DNA of 64,000 bases from Hydrogenophilales bacterium 16-64-46 (GTDB lineage Bacteria > Pseudomonadota > Gammaproteobacteria > Burkholderiales > Thiobacillaceae), in NCBI GenBank assembly GCA_002281775.1, contig NCGY01000001.1, forward strand, positions 248,001-312,000, read 5' to 3'. The notes under the pieces were generated by a model. That model saw nothing but the letters and a program-made list of their open reading frames with translations. It was not told the origin of the DNA and did not search any database. Within the stretch, counting starts at the first letter, position 1; each line of letters begins with the position of its first letter. Positions 16,826 through 25,173 of the stretch are shown here, piece by piece. The position numbers and the translations under genes were made by a program.

Positions 16826-17762
16826 TGGCGGGCGTGCGGTCACGCAGTCCGATGAGGCGACGATGCCAGGCTTCGGGCAGCCAGGCCGGCAGCATGTAGA
16901 GCCAGTCGCGGGGCGAGCCGTAGCCCTGTTTCATCACGGCCCGGAAAATCTGGCGGGCGGCGGGCAGGTCGCGCTTCCAGTAGCTGGTGTACCCCCGGTG
17001 CAGCAATTCTCCCGTGGTCAGTTCGCGCAGGCGGCGCTTGCCGAGGGTGATGCTGAGCGAGGGGTCGGCGGCCAGGAACTTGCGCTGGGCGCGCCAGTGA
17101 TTGAGGGCAATGCGGGCGCGGTTGCGGGTGATCTGCTCGCCGCCGTGGTGATGGTAGTAGGCGAGCACGCGCGGCACGCGAACCAGAGGGTGCCGCGTGC
17201 CCAGGCGCAGCCACAGGTCGTAATCCATGCACGACGACAGGGCTACGTCGAAGCCACCCGCTTCGCGGATCAGCGGGGTGCGCACGAGCGCGCCGTGTAT
17301 CGGCCAGCGGCAGCCGCCGAGCAGGGCTTCGGTCTTGTCGGGCGTTTCGTAGTCGGGCGGCACGAAAGGCTCGCCGCGGCCGCCAGCCAGCCCCAGGTTC
17401 TGCCAGCCGCAATAGGCAAGGCCGGCCTGGGGGGCGGCTGCCAGGGCCGGGACCATGGCGTCGAGGAATTCTCGGTGCCAGGTGTCGTCGGCATCGAGAA
17501 AGGCGGTGTACTCGCCGCGCGCTTCCACGAGCGCGCGATTGCGGGCGGCGGCGGCACCGGCATTGGCCTGCCGGAAGACCCGGATGCGGGCGTCCTGGCT
17601 GGCGAGGCGTTGGAGCTGCGGCCAGGAGTCGTCGCTGGAACCGTCGTCGACGATCAGCAGTTCCCAGTCCTGCCGGGTCTGTGCCAGTACGCTGCCAGTG
17701 CTGGTCGGCAGATGCGCGGCAGCGTTGTAGCAGGGCATGACGATCGAAACCAGAGGAGCCAT
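16818..17762 (-). CDS. family 2 glycosyltransferase
   Basis: This 314-residue canonical GT2 enzyme has SIVMPCYNAAAHLPTSTGSV, VDDGSSDDSW and FLDADDTWHREFLDA (DxD near residue 88-91). It is the apparent paralogue of the downstream gene and retains the full metal-binding motif. It lies four bases after the polysaccharide deacetylase gene in the direction of transcription. It likely adds one sugar of the repeat unit. Confidence 0.88.
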   Translation of the reverse strand: MAPLVSIVMPCYNAAAHLPTSTGSVLAQTRQDWELLIVDDGSSDDSWPQLQRLASQDARIRVFRQANAGAAAARNRALVEARGEYTAFLDADDTWHREFLDAMVPALAAAPQAGLAYCGWQNLGLAGGRGEPFVPPDYETPDKTEALLGGCRWPIHGALVRTPLIREAGGFDVALSSCMDYDLWLRLGTRHPLVRVPRVLAYYHHHGGEQITRNRARIALNHWRAQRKFLAADPSLSITLGKRRLRELTTGELLHRGYTSYWKRDLPAARQIFRAVMKQGYGSPRDWLYMLPAWLPEAWHRRLIGLRDRTPANG

Positions 17763-17766
17763 CGGT

Positions 17767-18564
17767 TCAGGGTCTGACGAGTTTGCTGAGGGTCAGGCGG
17801 GCAATGTCGCGCCAGGCGACATTATGACCGGCCACGGCGAGTTTGCGCGCCAGCGTGCTGGTCGTGTCGCTGTTGAAGACGGTCAGGCGACGCAGGCGGA
17901 AGGGGTCGTTGTCGCGCAGTGCCCAGCCGGTCCGGGTCGTGCAGGCGGAGGTGTAGCCGGCCTGCGCCACGGCGGCGGCGCAGCGCGCGTCCCAGGCACC
18001 GTAGGGGTAGGCGAAGCTGTCGACGGGCGCGCCCAGGATGTCTTCCAGCGCGGCCCTGGAATCGGCTAGTTCGCGCCTCAGCTGGTCGTCGGAGGTAGTG
18101 GGGAGGCGGGGGTGGCTGACGCTGTGCGAACCGACCTCCATGCCGTCCGCATGCAGGCGGCGGAGTTCCGCCGCGTCGAGCATACGCCCCTCCGGGCGGT
18201 GCTCGGAGGGCCATCCGGGTGCCCCGCCGATATTGCCGGTGACGATGAACCAGCTGGCGCGCATGCCACGCCTCGCCAGTTCGGCTGACGCCAGCAGGTT
18301 GTTACGGTAGCCGTCGTCGAAGGTGATAACGACGGCGCGTGCGGGCAGGGCCGCCGGAGGCGTGGCGGCCAGTTCGCGCTGGGTCAGGGTGGCGTAGCCT
18401 TCGGCGGCGAGAAAATCCAGCTGGGCCTGAAACTGCCGCATCGAGACTGCCCAGGCCCAGCGGGGCCGGCCGCCCTCGGGCGTGACGGCGTGGTACATGA
18501 GCATGAGTGGGCCGCAAGGCCGGGCGCGTCGGTGCAGTCGGGCGCTGATGGGGTCGATGTTCAT
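17767..18564 (-). CDS. polysaccharide deacetylase (NodB/CE4 family)
   Basis: This 265-residue protein has the CE4 motifs in order. MLMYHAVTPEGG lies near the start, then VVITFDDGYRNNLL (Asp-Asp motif 1, about residue 79-92) and GSHSVSHPRL (H-x3-H motif 2, H146 and H150). SFAYPYGAWD follows as motif 3. It is expected to de-N-acetylate amino sugars of the glycan using a divalent metal. The start at ATG 18564 overlaps the upstream stop; the longer frame upstream is Arg-rich shadow sequence. No signal peptide is evident, so the site of action is uncertain. Confidence 0.9.
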   Translation of the reverse strand: MNIDPISARLHRRARPCGPLMLMYHAVTPEGGRPRWAWAVSMRQFQAQLDFLAAEGYATLTQRELAATPPAALPARAVVITFDDGYRNNLLASAELARRGMRASWFIVTGNIGGAPGWPSEHRPEGRMLDAAELRRLHADGMEVGSHSVSHPRLPTTSDDQLRRELADSRAALEDILGAPVDSFAYPYGAWDARCAAAVAQAGYTSACTTRTGWALRDNDPFRLRRLTVFNSDTTSTLARKLAVAGHNVAWRDIARLTLSKLVRP

Positions 18565-19643
18565 GGGGCGGGTACGGTTTGCGGTGCGGACGACTGCGCG
18601 AGTTGCGGCCGGAACCGGTCGAGTGCCGCATGGTAGCGGGCGCGATATTGATCGAGTGTCAGGAGTTTTACGTCGACGCCCCATTCCGGCGGGGTGCTGG
18701 ACATCACCATACGGCCGATCTGGTGGTTGACCTGCGGCAGGTAATGCGAGCCGTCATAGGTGTTCCGCGGGTCTGCCGTGGTGGTGGAGGGAATCGAGAA
18801 ATCCCGAAAAACCGGCAGGACGGCGGCCGTGGCGTGCAAAGCGTGGGTATAGCCGTCAAGGATGCCGTTGCGTTCCATGTCCGCAATATGCCAGAGACTG
18901 ACGGGGGGAACGTAGGCCAGAGTGCGGCTGCCGGGAAACACGCTGGCAAGTTCACGGTAGAGATCGACGCTGGCCCTGGAAAACGGGCTTTTCCTGCGGG
19001 CTGCCGCATCGGCTCGCCGCAGCGTGGCGTTGTCGAATCGGGCGTGGGGGTTGAATACGGTCAAGCCGTGCTGCAGGGTCTTGACGAACTGCTCGTCGTA
19101 ATGGTCGGGTGATTGTCTGTCTTCCAGCAGGGTGCGGATGGACAGCTTCAGGCTATCCAGCGAGAGATAGGCGACCAGCGGCGAAGGCGGGTCGCGCCTC
19201 GCCCGGACGTGCGCCGGAAGGGTGACGGGGTCGCCCCCATGAACCTGGAAGATGAAGCCGTCGACGCCCACCACCAGATAGCGCGGACGCAGGCCACGCG
19301 CCTTCAGGTAGCGGGCGTAGGCGATGAATTCCCGGGGCTGGCCGCTGGAAAACGACAGGTTGAAGCAGCGCAGCGGCGAGAACGCCGACGCGGGCATCCA
19401 GGTGGTGCGTGAACTGCCGAAGATCAGGCAATCGTACTGCCGGGGATTGCGCAACAGCTGGTTCAGCTTCGCTTCGCGCTCGTTGAAGCCGATGTTCTTG
19501 CCGGTGAGGCGGTTGCCCTGGAAATACCACAGTGGGTCGACCAGCAGGTTGAGGCCGAGCACGAGCGCGCAGACCAGCGCCGCCGTGGCGAGCATGGCCA
19601 CGACGAAACGCTGGTGATCGAGCGGCGGACGGATCGGCTTCAT
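18561..19643 (-). CDS. membrane-anchored SGNH-hydrolase-like protein, partner of MBOAT acyltransferase
   Basis: This 360-residue protein has one N-terminal membrane segment (about 12-35) followed by a periplasmic domain. That domain has CLIFGSSRTTW near residue 73, resembling the GDS-like Ser motif, and YDGSHYLP near 295, resembling the DxxH motif. Such SGNH/DltD/AlgX-like proteins commonly accompany MBOAT acyltransferases and complete acyl transfer to exopolysaccharide. It starts inside the stop of the MBOAT gene (one-base overlap) and overlaps the deacetylase start by four bases. The enzymatic role is inferred from the pairing. Confidence 0.75.
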   Translation of the reverse strand: MKPIRPPLDHQRFVVAMLATAALVCALVLGLNLLVDPLWYFQGNRLTGKNIGFNEREAKLNQLLRNPRQYDCLIFGSSRTTWMPASAFSPLRCFNLSFSSGQPREFIAYARYLKARGLRPRYLVVGVDGFIFQVHGGDPVTLPAHVRARRDPPSPLVAYLSLDSLKLSIRTLLEDRQSPDHYDEQFVKTLQHGLTVFNPHARFDNATLRRADAAARRKSPFSRASVDLYRELASVFPGSRTLAYVPPVSLWHIADMERNGILDGYTHALHATAAVLPVFRDFSIPSTTTADPRNTYDGSHYLPQVNHQIGRMVMSSTPPEWGVDVKLLTLDQYRARYHAALDRFRPQLAQSSAPQTVPAP

Positions 19644-21205
19644 CAGAACTGAAAATACAGGAACTCGCTGACGCGCGTCAGGTGCAGGACCGCCAGGGCG
19701 GCGGCCAGCCCCATGGCCCCGGCCCACAGGCGGGTTGGCTGCCAAAGCAGGCGGCCGGATGCAGCCTGGACACTGTCCAGCGCGGGCTGGAAGCGGGCCA
19801 CGATCTGCTGGGTGTTGGGCATTGTCCAGGCGACGATGAGCAGCGCCATGATCCAGTAGGGGCTGTATCCCATGGGATCGAACTGGCTGGCGGGAACGCC
19901 CAGTTCGGGGTCGAGTCCCAGCCGGTCGAGCAGCGAAAATAGATACCACGCGCCGGGCCAGTTGCTGGGGACGAGTATGCCCTCGCTGCCGCCCATGGCC
20001 GCGAGCATCCGCAGGGCGGCATCCACATCGCTGGCGCGGAAGAAGACCCAGCCGACCACCACGGCGAGAAAGGTCAGGGCCCAACCGGCAAAACGCTCGA
20101 TGGCCGCCAGCCGGGACGGGGCGGCGGGCAGGCCGGACCTGAACTTGATCCAGGCGTGGTTGAGGCTGAGGTACAGGCCATGCAGGCCGCCCCAGATGAC
20201 GAAGGTCCAGCCCGCGCCATGCCAGAGCCCCCCCAGCAGCATGGTGACCAGCAGGTTGGCGTAACGCCGGGCCGTTCCCTTGCGGTTGCCACCGAGTGCG
20301 AAATAGAGGTAGTCGCGCAGGAAGCGCGACAGGGTCATGTGCCACCTGCGCCAGAATTCGATGATGTTGCGCGATTTATAGGGCGAATCGAAATTGAGCG
20401 GGAGGCGGATGCCGAACAGGCGCGACAGTCCGATCGCCATGTCCGAGTAGCCGGAAAAATCGAAATAGAGCTGGAGCGTATACGCCAGCGCGCCGCTCCA
20501 GGCTTCGAGGAAGGTCAGTGTCTGGCCTTCGGCGGCGGCGTCGAAAACCGGCGTGGCGAAGGGGGCGGCACCATCCGCAAGGATGACTTTCTTGAACAGG
20601 CCGATGGTGAAGATCGTCAGGCCGACCGAGAGATTCTCCCACTGCGGCCGGTAGGTTTTTGCCAGCCCGAACTGCGGCATCATTTCCTTGTGGTGCAGCA
20701 CAGGGCCGGCGATCAGGTGCGGGAAATAGGTGACGAAGAGGCCGTAATGGATAAGGTTGCGTTCCTTCACTTCGCCACGGTAGGCGTCGACCAGGAAGGC
20801 AATCTGGGTGAAGGTGAAGAAGGAGATGCCCAGTGGCAGGATGACCGTTCCCAGCGCCCAGTCCGTGCCGGTCAGCGTGTTGACGCTGTCGAGGAAGAAG
20901 TTTGCGTATTTGTAGTAGGCCAGCAGGGCGAGGTCGGCGCTGACGGCGAAGGTCAGCAGGGCGCGCTTGCGTGTTGCACGGCCGTCGAGGTGGGCCTGGC
21001 TGATGGCGGAGCCGAAGCCGAAATTGAACAGGATGGACGCGACCAGCAGTCCGACGTAGGCGGGGTTCCACCAGCCGTAGAAAAACAGCGAAGCGGCAAA
21101 CAGCCAGAGCGCGGCGAGCGTCCGGCCAAGGCGGGCAAGGGCGAAGAACCCGGCCAGCGTGACCGGCAGGTACAGGAACAGGAATTCGTAGGAGTTGAAC
21201 AGCAT
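19643..21205 (-). CDS. MBOAT family O-acyltransferase (AlgI-like)
   Basis: This 520-residue polytopic membrane protein matches the AlgI/PatA type of membrane-bound O-acyltransferase. It starts MLFNSYEFLFLYLPVTL, has DFSGYSDMAIG and FWRRWHMTLSRFLRDYLY (about 283-300), and carries the catalytic-His segment GGLWHGAGWTF near 325-335. It is expected to move acyl (typically acetyl) groups across the membrane onto the polysaccharide with the SGNH-like partner downstream. ATG 21205 matches the conserved family N-terminus, and the upstream extension does not. Confidence 0.93.
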   Translation of the reverse strand: MLFNSYEFLFLYLPVTLAGFFALARLGRTLAALWLFAASLFFYGWWNPAYVGLLVASILFNFGFGSAISQAHLDGRATRKRALLTFAVSADLALLAYYKYANFFLDSVNTLTGTDWALGTVILPLGISFFTFTQIAFLVDAYRGEVKERNLIHYGLFVTYFPHLIAGPVLHHKEMMPQFGLAKTYRPQWENLSVGLTIFTIGLFKKVILADGAAPFATPVFDAAAEGQTLTFLEAWSGALAYTLQLYFDFSGYSDMAIGLSRLFGIRLPLNFDSPYKSRNIIEFWRRWHMTLSRFLRDYLYFALGGNRKGTARRYANLLVTMLLGGLWHGAGWTFVIWGGLHGLYLSLNHAWIKFRSGLPAAPSRLAAIERFAGWALTFLAVVVGWVFFRASDVDAALRMLAAMGGSEGILVPSNWPGAWYLFSLLDRLGLDPELGVPASQFDPMGYSPYWIMALLIVAWTMPNTQQIVARFQPALDSVQAASGRLLWQPTRLWAGAMGLAAALAVLHLTRVSEFLYFQF

Positions 21206-21219
21206 GTCCGTGCCGCGCC

Positions 21220-22680
21220 TCAGCCGCGCGCCAGCTTCAGTTTGCGCTTCCAGCGCATCGCCTCGCTGGCGAGGGCCGGGCACGGCAGGTAAAGGAAGGC
21301 GAGGCCATAGGCGAGGCCGCCCAGCAGGCCGACGAACAGGATGTGCGGCACGTGGGGGACCAGGATCGACGCGGGGGCGAGGGCCGTGCCGGCGAACAGC
21401 ACCGCGACCATCAGGCCGTTGAGCACGGTGGCCGGCAGGAGCGCGCGGCCCAGATCGCGCCAGCGCGCGTGCAGCGAACGTTTGGCGAGGATGAAAAGAT
21501 GCGTGCTCATGTAGAGCCGCGCGGCGACCATAGCGGCGGCCACGCCCTCCATGCCGTATCCGATGCCGAGCCAGATGGCCCCCCCCGTGACGGCGAGCAT
21601 GATGCCCTGGGCGAGCAGTTCCTTGCCTAGTCGGTTGCGCGCCGCCAGCACGGCGCCGGAGAGATTCTCGATCGCCATCAGCGGCCCGGCGAGGCTGAGG
21701 ATGATCAGCGGATCGGCCGTCCCGGCCCAGTTCTGCCCGAACAGGGTGACGATGAGCGGTTCCGCCAGCCAGAGGAAGCCGATGTAGAAGGGCATGGCGT
21801 AGACGGCAACCAGGCTGAGGCTGCGGAAGAACAGGTAGCGCGAGGTGTCGAGGTTGTCCTGCTCTTTGGCCAGTGCGCGGAAGAGCACGCTGTAGACCGA
21901 GCGGGTGATCGATTCGTGGGGGCGGGCAACGAGGCTCTCGGCCTTGTTGTACAGGCCGATGGCCTCGGGGCCCAGGGTGCGCGACAGGACGAAGGTGGGC
22001 AGCTGCGCACGGATGTAATGCAGGATGTTGTTGCCCGACGCCAGCAGGCCGTAGCGCATGAGCTCGCGGGCACGTCCGAAATCAAGGCACAGGCCCGGCC
22101 GCCAGCGTGCGTAGCGTGCGTACTGGAGGGCCCCGGCGATCGCACTGAACAGGCCTGCCAGGATCAGGCTCCAGGGGCCGTATCCTGCGTAGGCGAGACT
22201 GAGCGCGATGCTGTTGTAGATCACCAGGTTGGTCAGTTGGACCACTGTGCGTGCCTTGAAGCGCATGTCGCGGTGCAGCATGTTGCTGGGCACGTTGAAG
22301 AAGGGGCGAACCAGGAACGAAAGGGCGGCGACGCGCAGCATGTCCGCATACAGCGGGTTGTCGTACCAGCGGCCAAACCAGGGGGCGGCGATGAAAAAGC
22401 CAGCCACGATCACCAGGCCGATCAGCGACTGCAAGGTGAACAACAGGTCATAGTCGCGTTTCGTCGCCTCCTTGGCGCGCACGATCGCCTGTCCCATGCC
22501 GCCGCCTGCGACGAAGCCGGCGAGATTGGTGAAGATGAGGATGGTCGCCACCATGCCGAATTCGGCCGGCATCAGGAGGCGGGCCAGGATCAGGCCCAGG
22601 GCGAAATTGATGATCTGGCTGCCGGTGTTGCCGATGAAAACCCACTTGGCCCCGTGCCGGATGGTGTCACCGAGGCTCAT
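21220..22680 (-). CDS. polysaccharide/oligosaccharide flippase (Wzx-like, MOP superfamily)
   Basis: This 486-residue protein has about 12-14 hydrophobic segments. Its N-terminus, SLGDTIRHGAKWVFIGNTGSQIINFALGLI by character, is typical of lipopolysaccharide/EPS flippases of the WzxC type. It likely moves lipid-linked repeat units to the periplasmic face, where the ligase/polymerase-like protein at the window start could act. The ATG overlaps the upstream stop by four bases. Charged residues between segments (RAKEATKRDYDLLF) fit cytoplasmic loops. Confidence 0.9.
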   Translation of the reverse strand: MSLGDTIRHGAKWVFIGNTGSQIINFALGLILARLLMPAEFGMVATILIFTNLAGFVAGGGMGQAIVRAKEATKRDYDLLFTLQSLIGLVIVAGFFIAAPWFGRWYDNPLYADMLRVAALSFLVRPFFNVPSNMLHRDMRFKARTVVQLTNLVIYNSIALSLAYAGYGPWSLILAGLFSAIAGALQYARYARWRPGLCLDFGRARELMRYGLLASGNNILHYIRAQLPTFVLSRTLGPEAIGLYNKAESLVARPHESITRSVYSVLFRALAKEQDNLDTSRYLFFRSLSLVAVYAMPFYIGFLWLAEPLIVTLFGQNWAGTADPLIILSLAGPLMAIENLSGAVLAARNRLGKELLAQGIMLAVTGGAIWLGIGYGMEGVAAAMVAARLYMSTHLFILAKRSLHARWRDLGRALLPATVLNGLMVAVLFAGTALAPASILVPHVPHILFVGLLGGLAYGLAFLYLPCPALASEAMRWKRKLKLARG

Positions 22681-23894
22681 GGCGTGTCTGGCTGTACTGG
22701 TTTGAGCAGTTTTTTCGCAACAGGTCGCAAGCGATCAAGCTGCAAGCACTGCGCCAGATGGAACAGGCCGACCTTGCACCGGATCGGGCGGGCGAGATCG
22801 GGCCGGCCTGCGGCTTCAAGCGGGGCGGGGAGTTCAGCCAGATATTCGAGTTCGCCGACCGATGGGATGTTCATGACCTTGAGCATATCGGGCGTGACAG
22901 TGTCGACCGGAAAGGCGCGCAGTCCGTCCGGTTGGCCGCAGGCCAGAAATTCGACCATGGTACGGACGCATTTCGCGCAGCGTCCACAATTCAAGTGGCC
23001 AGCCGGGATCGCGGCGGCGTCCCAGCACACGCGCAGGGCATCGAGGCGTGCAGGGTTGCGGGCCAGCATGCGGATCTTGTCGAGCCGGCTGAACTGTTCC
23101 ATGTCGCCGGTAACGATTTCCAGGGTGTCCGTGCCGAAGTAGCTGTTCAGCCAGGGGTGGGAACCATGCGGATCCTGAGTGTGTTCGATATCGTTGTCCG
23201 GTGCGATGATGCAACGGAACAGGCGCTTGCCGGCCGCGTGCGCGATGGCCGCGAGGAGGGAGGCGAACTGCCATTCCGCGTAGAAATGCCAGTGCTTCTC
23301 GAGTTGCCGGAAATTGACGCAAACGGGAACCAGTGTGACGCCGAGCGAGCGGCAGAGCGCATCCAGACGTTCGATGCTGAGAGCCCAGACATCGGGGCGA
23401 TCGATCTTGTTGGGCTCGCCCACATCGAGCCCGTGCGCCAAGAAGGCAACGCTTGCCCGGCGTGGATCGCCAGGCGGATGGCGTTCGGTATTCCGGTATA
23501 GTGCCGCAGTCGAATCCACGCCGCCGGACAGGAAGATGCCGGTAACGGCCCCGGCTGGCTCGCGCCAGGCCGACAGAACGGGGGGGGCCTCGATGCGCGG
23601 CGGGGGACCGGCAAAACGATGTGCGCGCCGCATGTGGCGCATGGCCATGCCGAGCCGTTCGGTCAATTGCACGTCGACCGGTGCGTCGAGTGCGACGCGC
23701 GGCTCGCCATGCCATAGGGCGGCCATGACCGAGGCCGTGAGGAAGGTGTGGGGCGAGAGGTGAAACCAGTCAGCGTAGGCTTCGGGCACCGACAGGCTCA
23801 GCGTGTGCGTGCCTGGACGGGATTCGTACGAAACGCCGGCCTGCATGCACCAGATGCCGTTATCCCGGGAAGTTCGAAGATCGTGGATGATCAT
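22677..23894 (-). CDS. PP-loop ATPase with C-terminal Cys cluster, function unknown
   Basis: This 405-residue protein contains the ATP pyrophosphatase loop FLSGGVDSTAAL at about residue 119-130. A CGRCAKC cluster (C-x2-C-x2-C) lies near 301-307, reminiscent of the zinc site in QueC/ExsB-type enzymes. The N-terminal 110 residues do not match a glutaminase. PP-loop enzymes adenylate a carboxyl or carbonyl before attack by ammonia or sulfur. In a glycan locus this could mean amidation of a uronic acid or modification of a sugar, by analogy with WbpG-type enzymes, but I do not recognise the precise family. It is coupled to the flippase gene. Confidence 0.65.
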   Translation of the reverse strand: MIIHDLRTSRDNGIWCMQAGVSYESRPGTHTLSLSVPEAYADWFHLSPHTFLTASVMAALWHGEPRVALDAPVDVQLTERLGMAMRHMRRAHRFAGPPPRIEAPPVLSAWREPAGAVTGIFLSGGVDSTAALYRNTERHPPGDPRRASVAFLAHGLDVGEPNKIDRPDVWALSIERLDALCRSLGVTLVPVCVNFRQLEKHWHFYAEWQFASLLAAIAHAAGKRLFRCIIAPDNDIEHTQDPHGSHPWLNSYFGTDTLEIVTGDMEQFSRLDKIRMLARNPARLDALRVCWDAAAIPAGHLNCGRCAKCVRTMVEFLACGQPDGLRAFPVDTVTPDMLKVMNIPSVGELEYLAELPAPLEAAGRPDLARPIRCKVGLFHLAQCLQLDRLRPVAKKLLKPVQPDTP

Positions 23895-23895
23895 G

Positions 23896-25173
23896 TCAGT
23901 GCGCGAAGCCGGGTCGGCGCAGCAACAGATTGCGCGCCGCCAGTTCCCGCACGGCTGGCAGGCGGGCCGTGATCTGTGCCCGGGTCTCGGTGTGCCGCGC
24001 CAGCGCACTGTCCAGGCACTGGCCCAGCGTATCGTTGAGGCAATCGGCGGCCTGCAGGGTGTCAGTGAGCGGGAGGTCGAAATGCTGGTACAGACCTTCG
24101 AACTTGTCCTGATAGGTGATCGATACGATGGGTGTGCCGCTGCCCAGTGCGGCGATCGCCAGGTGCATGCGGCCGGTCAGAACCAGATCAAGCTGGCCGA
24201 CCCAGCGCTTGATGCGGTCGGGGCGTGGGGTTTCCGCGTAACGGACAGCCAGCTTGTCGCTGCCCACCAGCAGACGGTCCAGTGCGCGCAACAGCGTGAT
24301 GTCGCCCGAACGTGGCTTGATGTCATGCGGGATCAGCAGGCAGGCCAGTGGGCGCTGCTGGGCAAGATTTCTCAGTTGGGCGGCAAGGTTGACCACAATG
24401 CGGTCGCTGTCCAGGCTGTTGCCGGTAGCCAGTGCGTGCGTGCTCAGGTTGACGCCGATGAGGGTCTGGCCGTCGGCTCGTGCACGGGCAATCCATTCCT
24501 CGACCTCGTCAAGGTTGTCCTGATTGGCGGGGGGCATCAGGAAAGCACAGTCCGCGCAGAGGTTGGCGGTCCGCGCGACGTGTCGCTCAAAACGCGCCAG
24601 TGACTGGGCGTCGCGCAGGTTGACGAGCACATCCCGATGCAGGGAGGCGAGCGCCGCCACTGCGGGACGACGTGGACGGCTGTTGAAGCTGAACCCCAGC
24701 GTGGTGACGGGCACGCCTAGCCTGACGGCATGGTTGCAATAGGCGGCAATGCGTGCGACGAGGGCGGCACCGTATTTCCCGTCAAGCACGTCGGCACCCA
24801 TCACGTAGAGGCCATGCTGTGAGCGGATCAGGTGATCAAACGCGCGGCTACCCGATATGCCCTGCCAGGCACGTACCACGGCAACGTCACTCGATTCCGG
24901 CACAGCGATACGTTGGTCTCGCTGGCCGATCACGGTGATAACGGCGTCGGGATGCCGGGCGCGCAACCCACCGATCAGGCCGGTGAGCATCGCCAGATCA
25001 CCCAGCGAACCGGCGATGCTGCCGGTATCGGCGGGAATTACGGCAAATCGGGGTGGCGAGATCGGGGGCGACGCATGCGGCCGGGTCAGTCTCGCCAGCA
25101 TGAGCGGCCATACCGCCGTCGTGGTGTTACGCAGACCGATTGCAACGTCCCTGACGATGGCCGGAATCGTCAT
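23896..25173 (-). CDS. polysaccharide pyruvyl transferase family protein
   Basis: This 425-residue protein matches the pyruvyltransferase (CsaB/WcaK-like) family. It has an N-terminal GSLGDLAMLTGLIGGLRARHP region, NLRDAQSLARF in the middle, and a C-terminal LTGRMHLAIAALGSGTPIVSI (about 329-349), where the R-M-H-x-x-I signature lies. The family transfers pyruvate from phosphoenolpyruvate to sugars as a ketal. ATG 25173 overlaps the upstream stop by four bases, and the longer frame upstream is shadow sequence. This implies an additional acidic decoration. Confidence 0.85.
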   Translation of the reverse strand: MTIPAIVRDVAIGLRNTTTAVWPLMLARLTRPHASPPISPPRFAVIPADTGSIAGSLGDLAMLTGLIGGLRARHPDAVITVIGQRDQRIAVPESSDVAVVRAWQGISGSRAFDHLIRSQHGLYVMGADVLDGKYGAALVARIAAYCNHAVRLGVPVTTLGFSFNSRPRRPAVAALASLHRDVLVNLRDAQSLARFERHVARTANLCADCAFLMPPANQDNLDEVEEWIARARADGQTLIGVNLSTHALATGNSLDSDRIVVNLAAQLRNLAQQRPLACLLIPHDIKPRSGDITLLRALDRLLVGSDKLAVRYAETPRPDRIKRWVGQLDLVLTGRMHLAIAALGSGTPIVSITYQDKFEGLYQHFDLPLTDTLQAADCLNDTLGQCLDSALARHTETRAQITARLPAVRELAARNLLLRRPGFAH

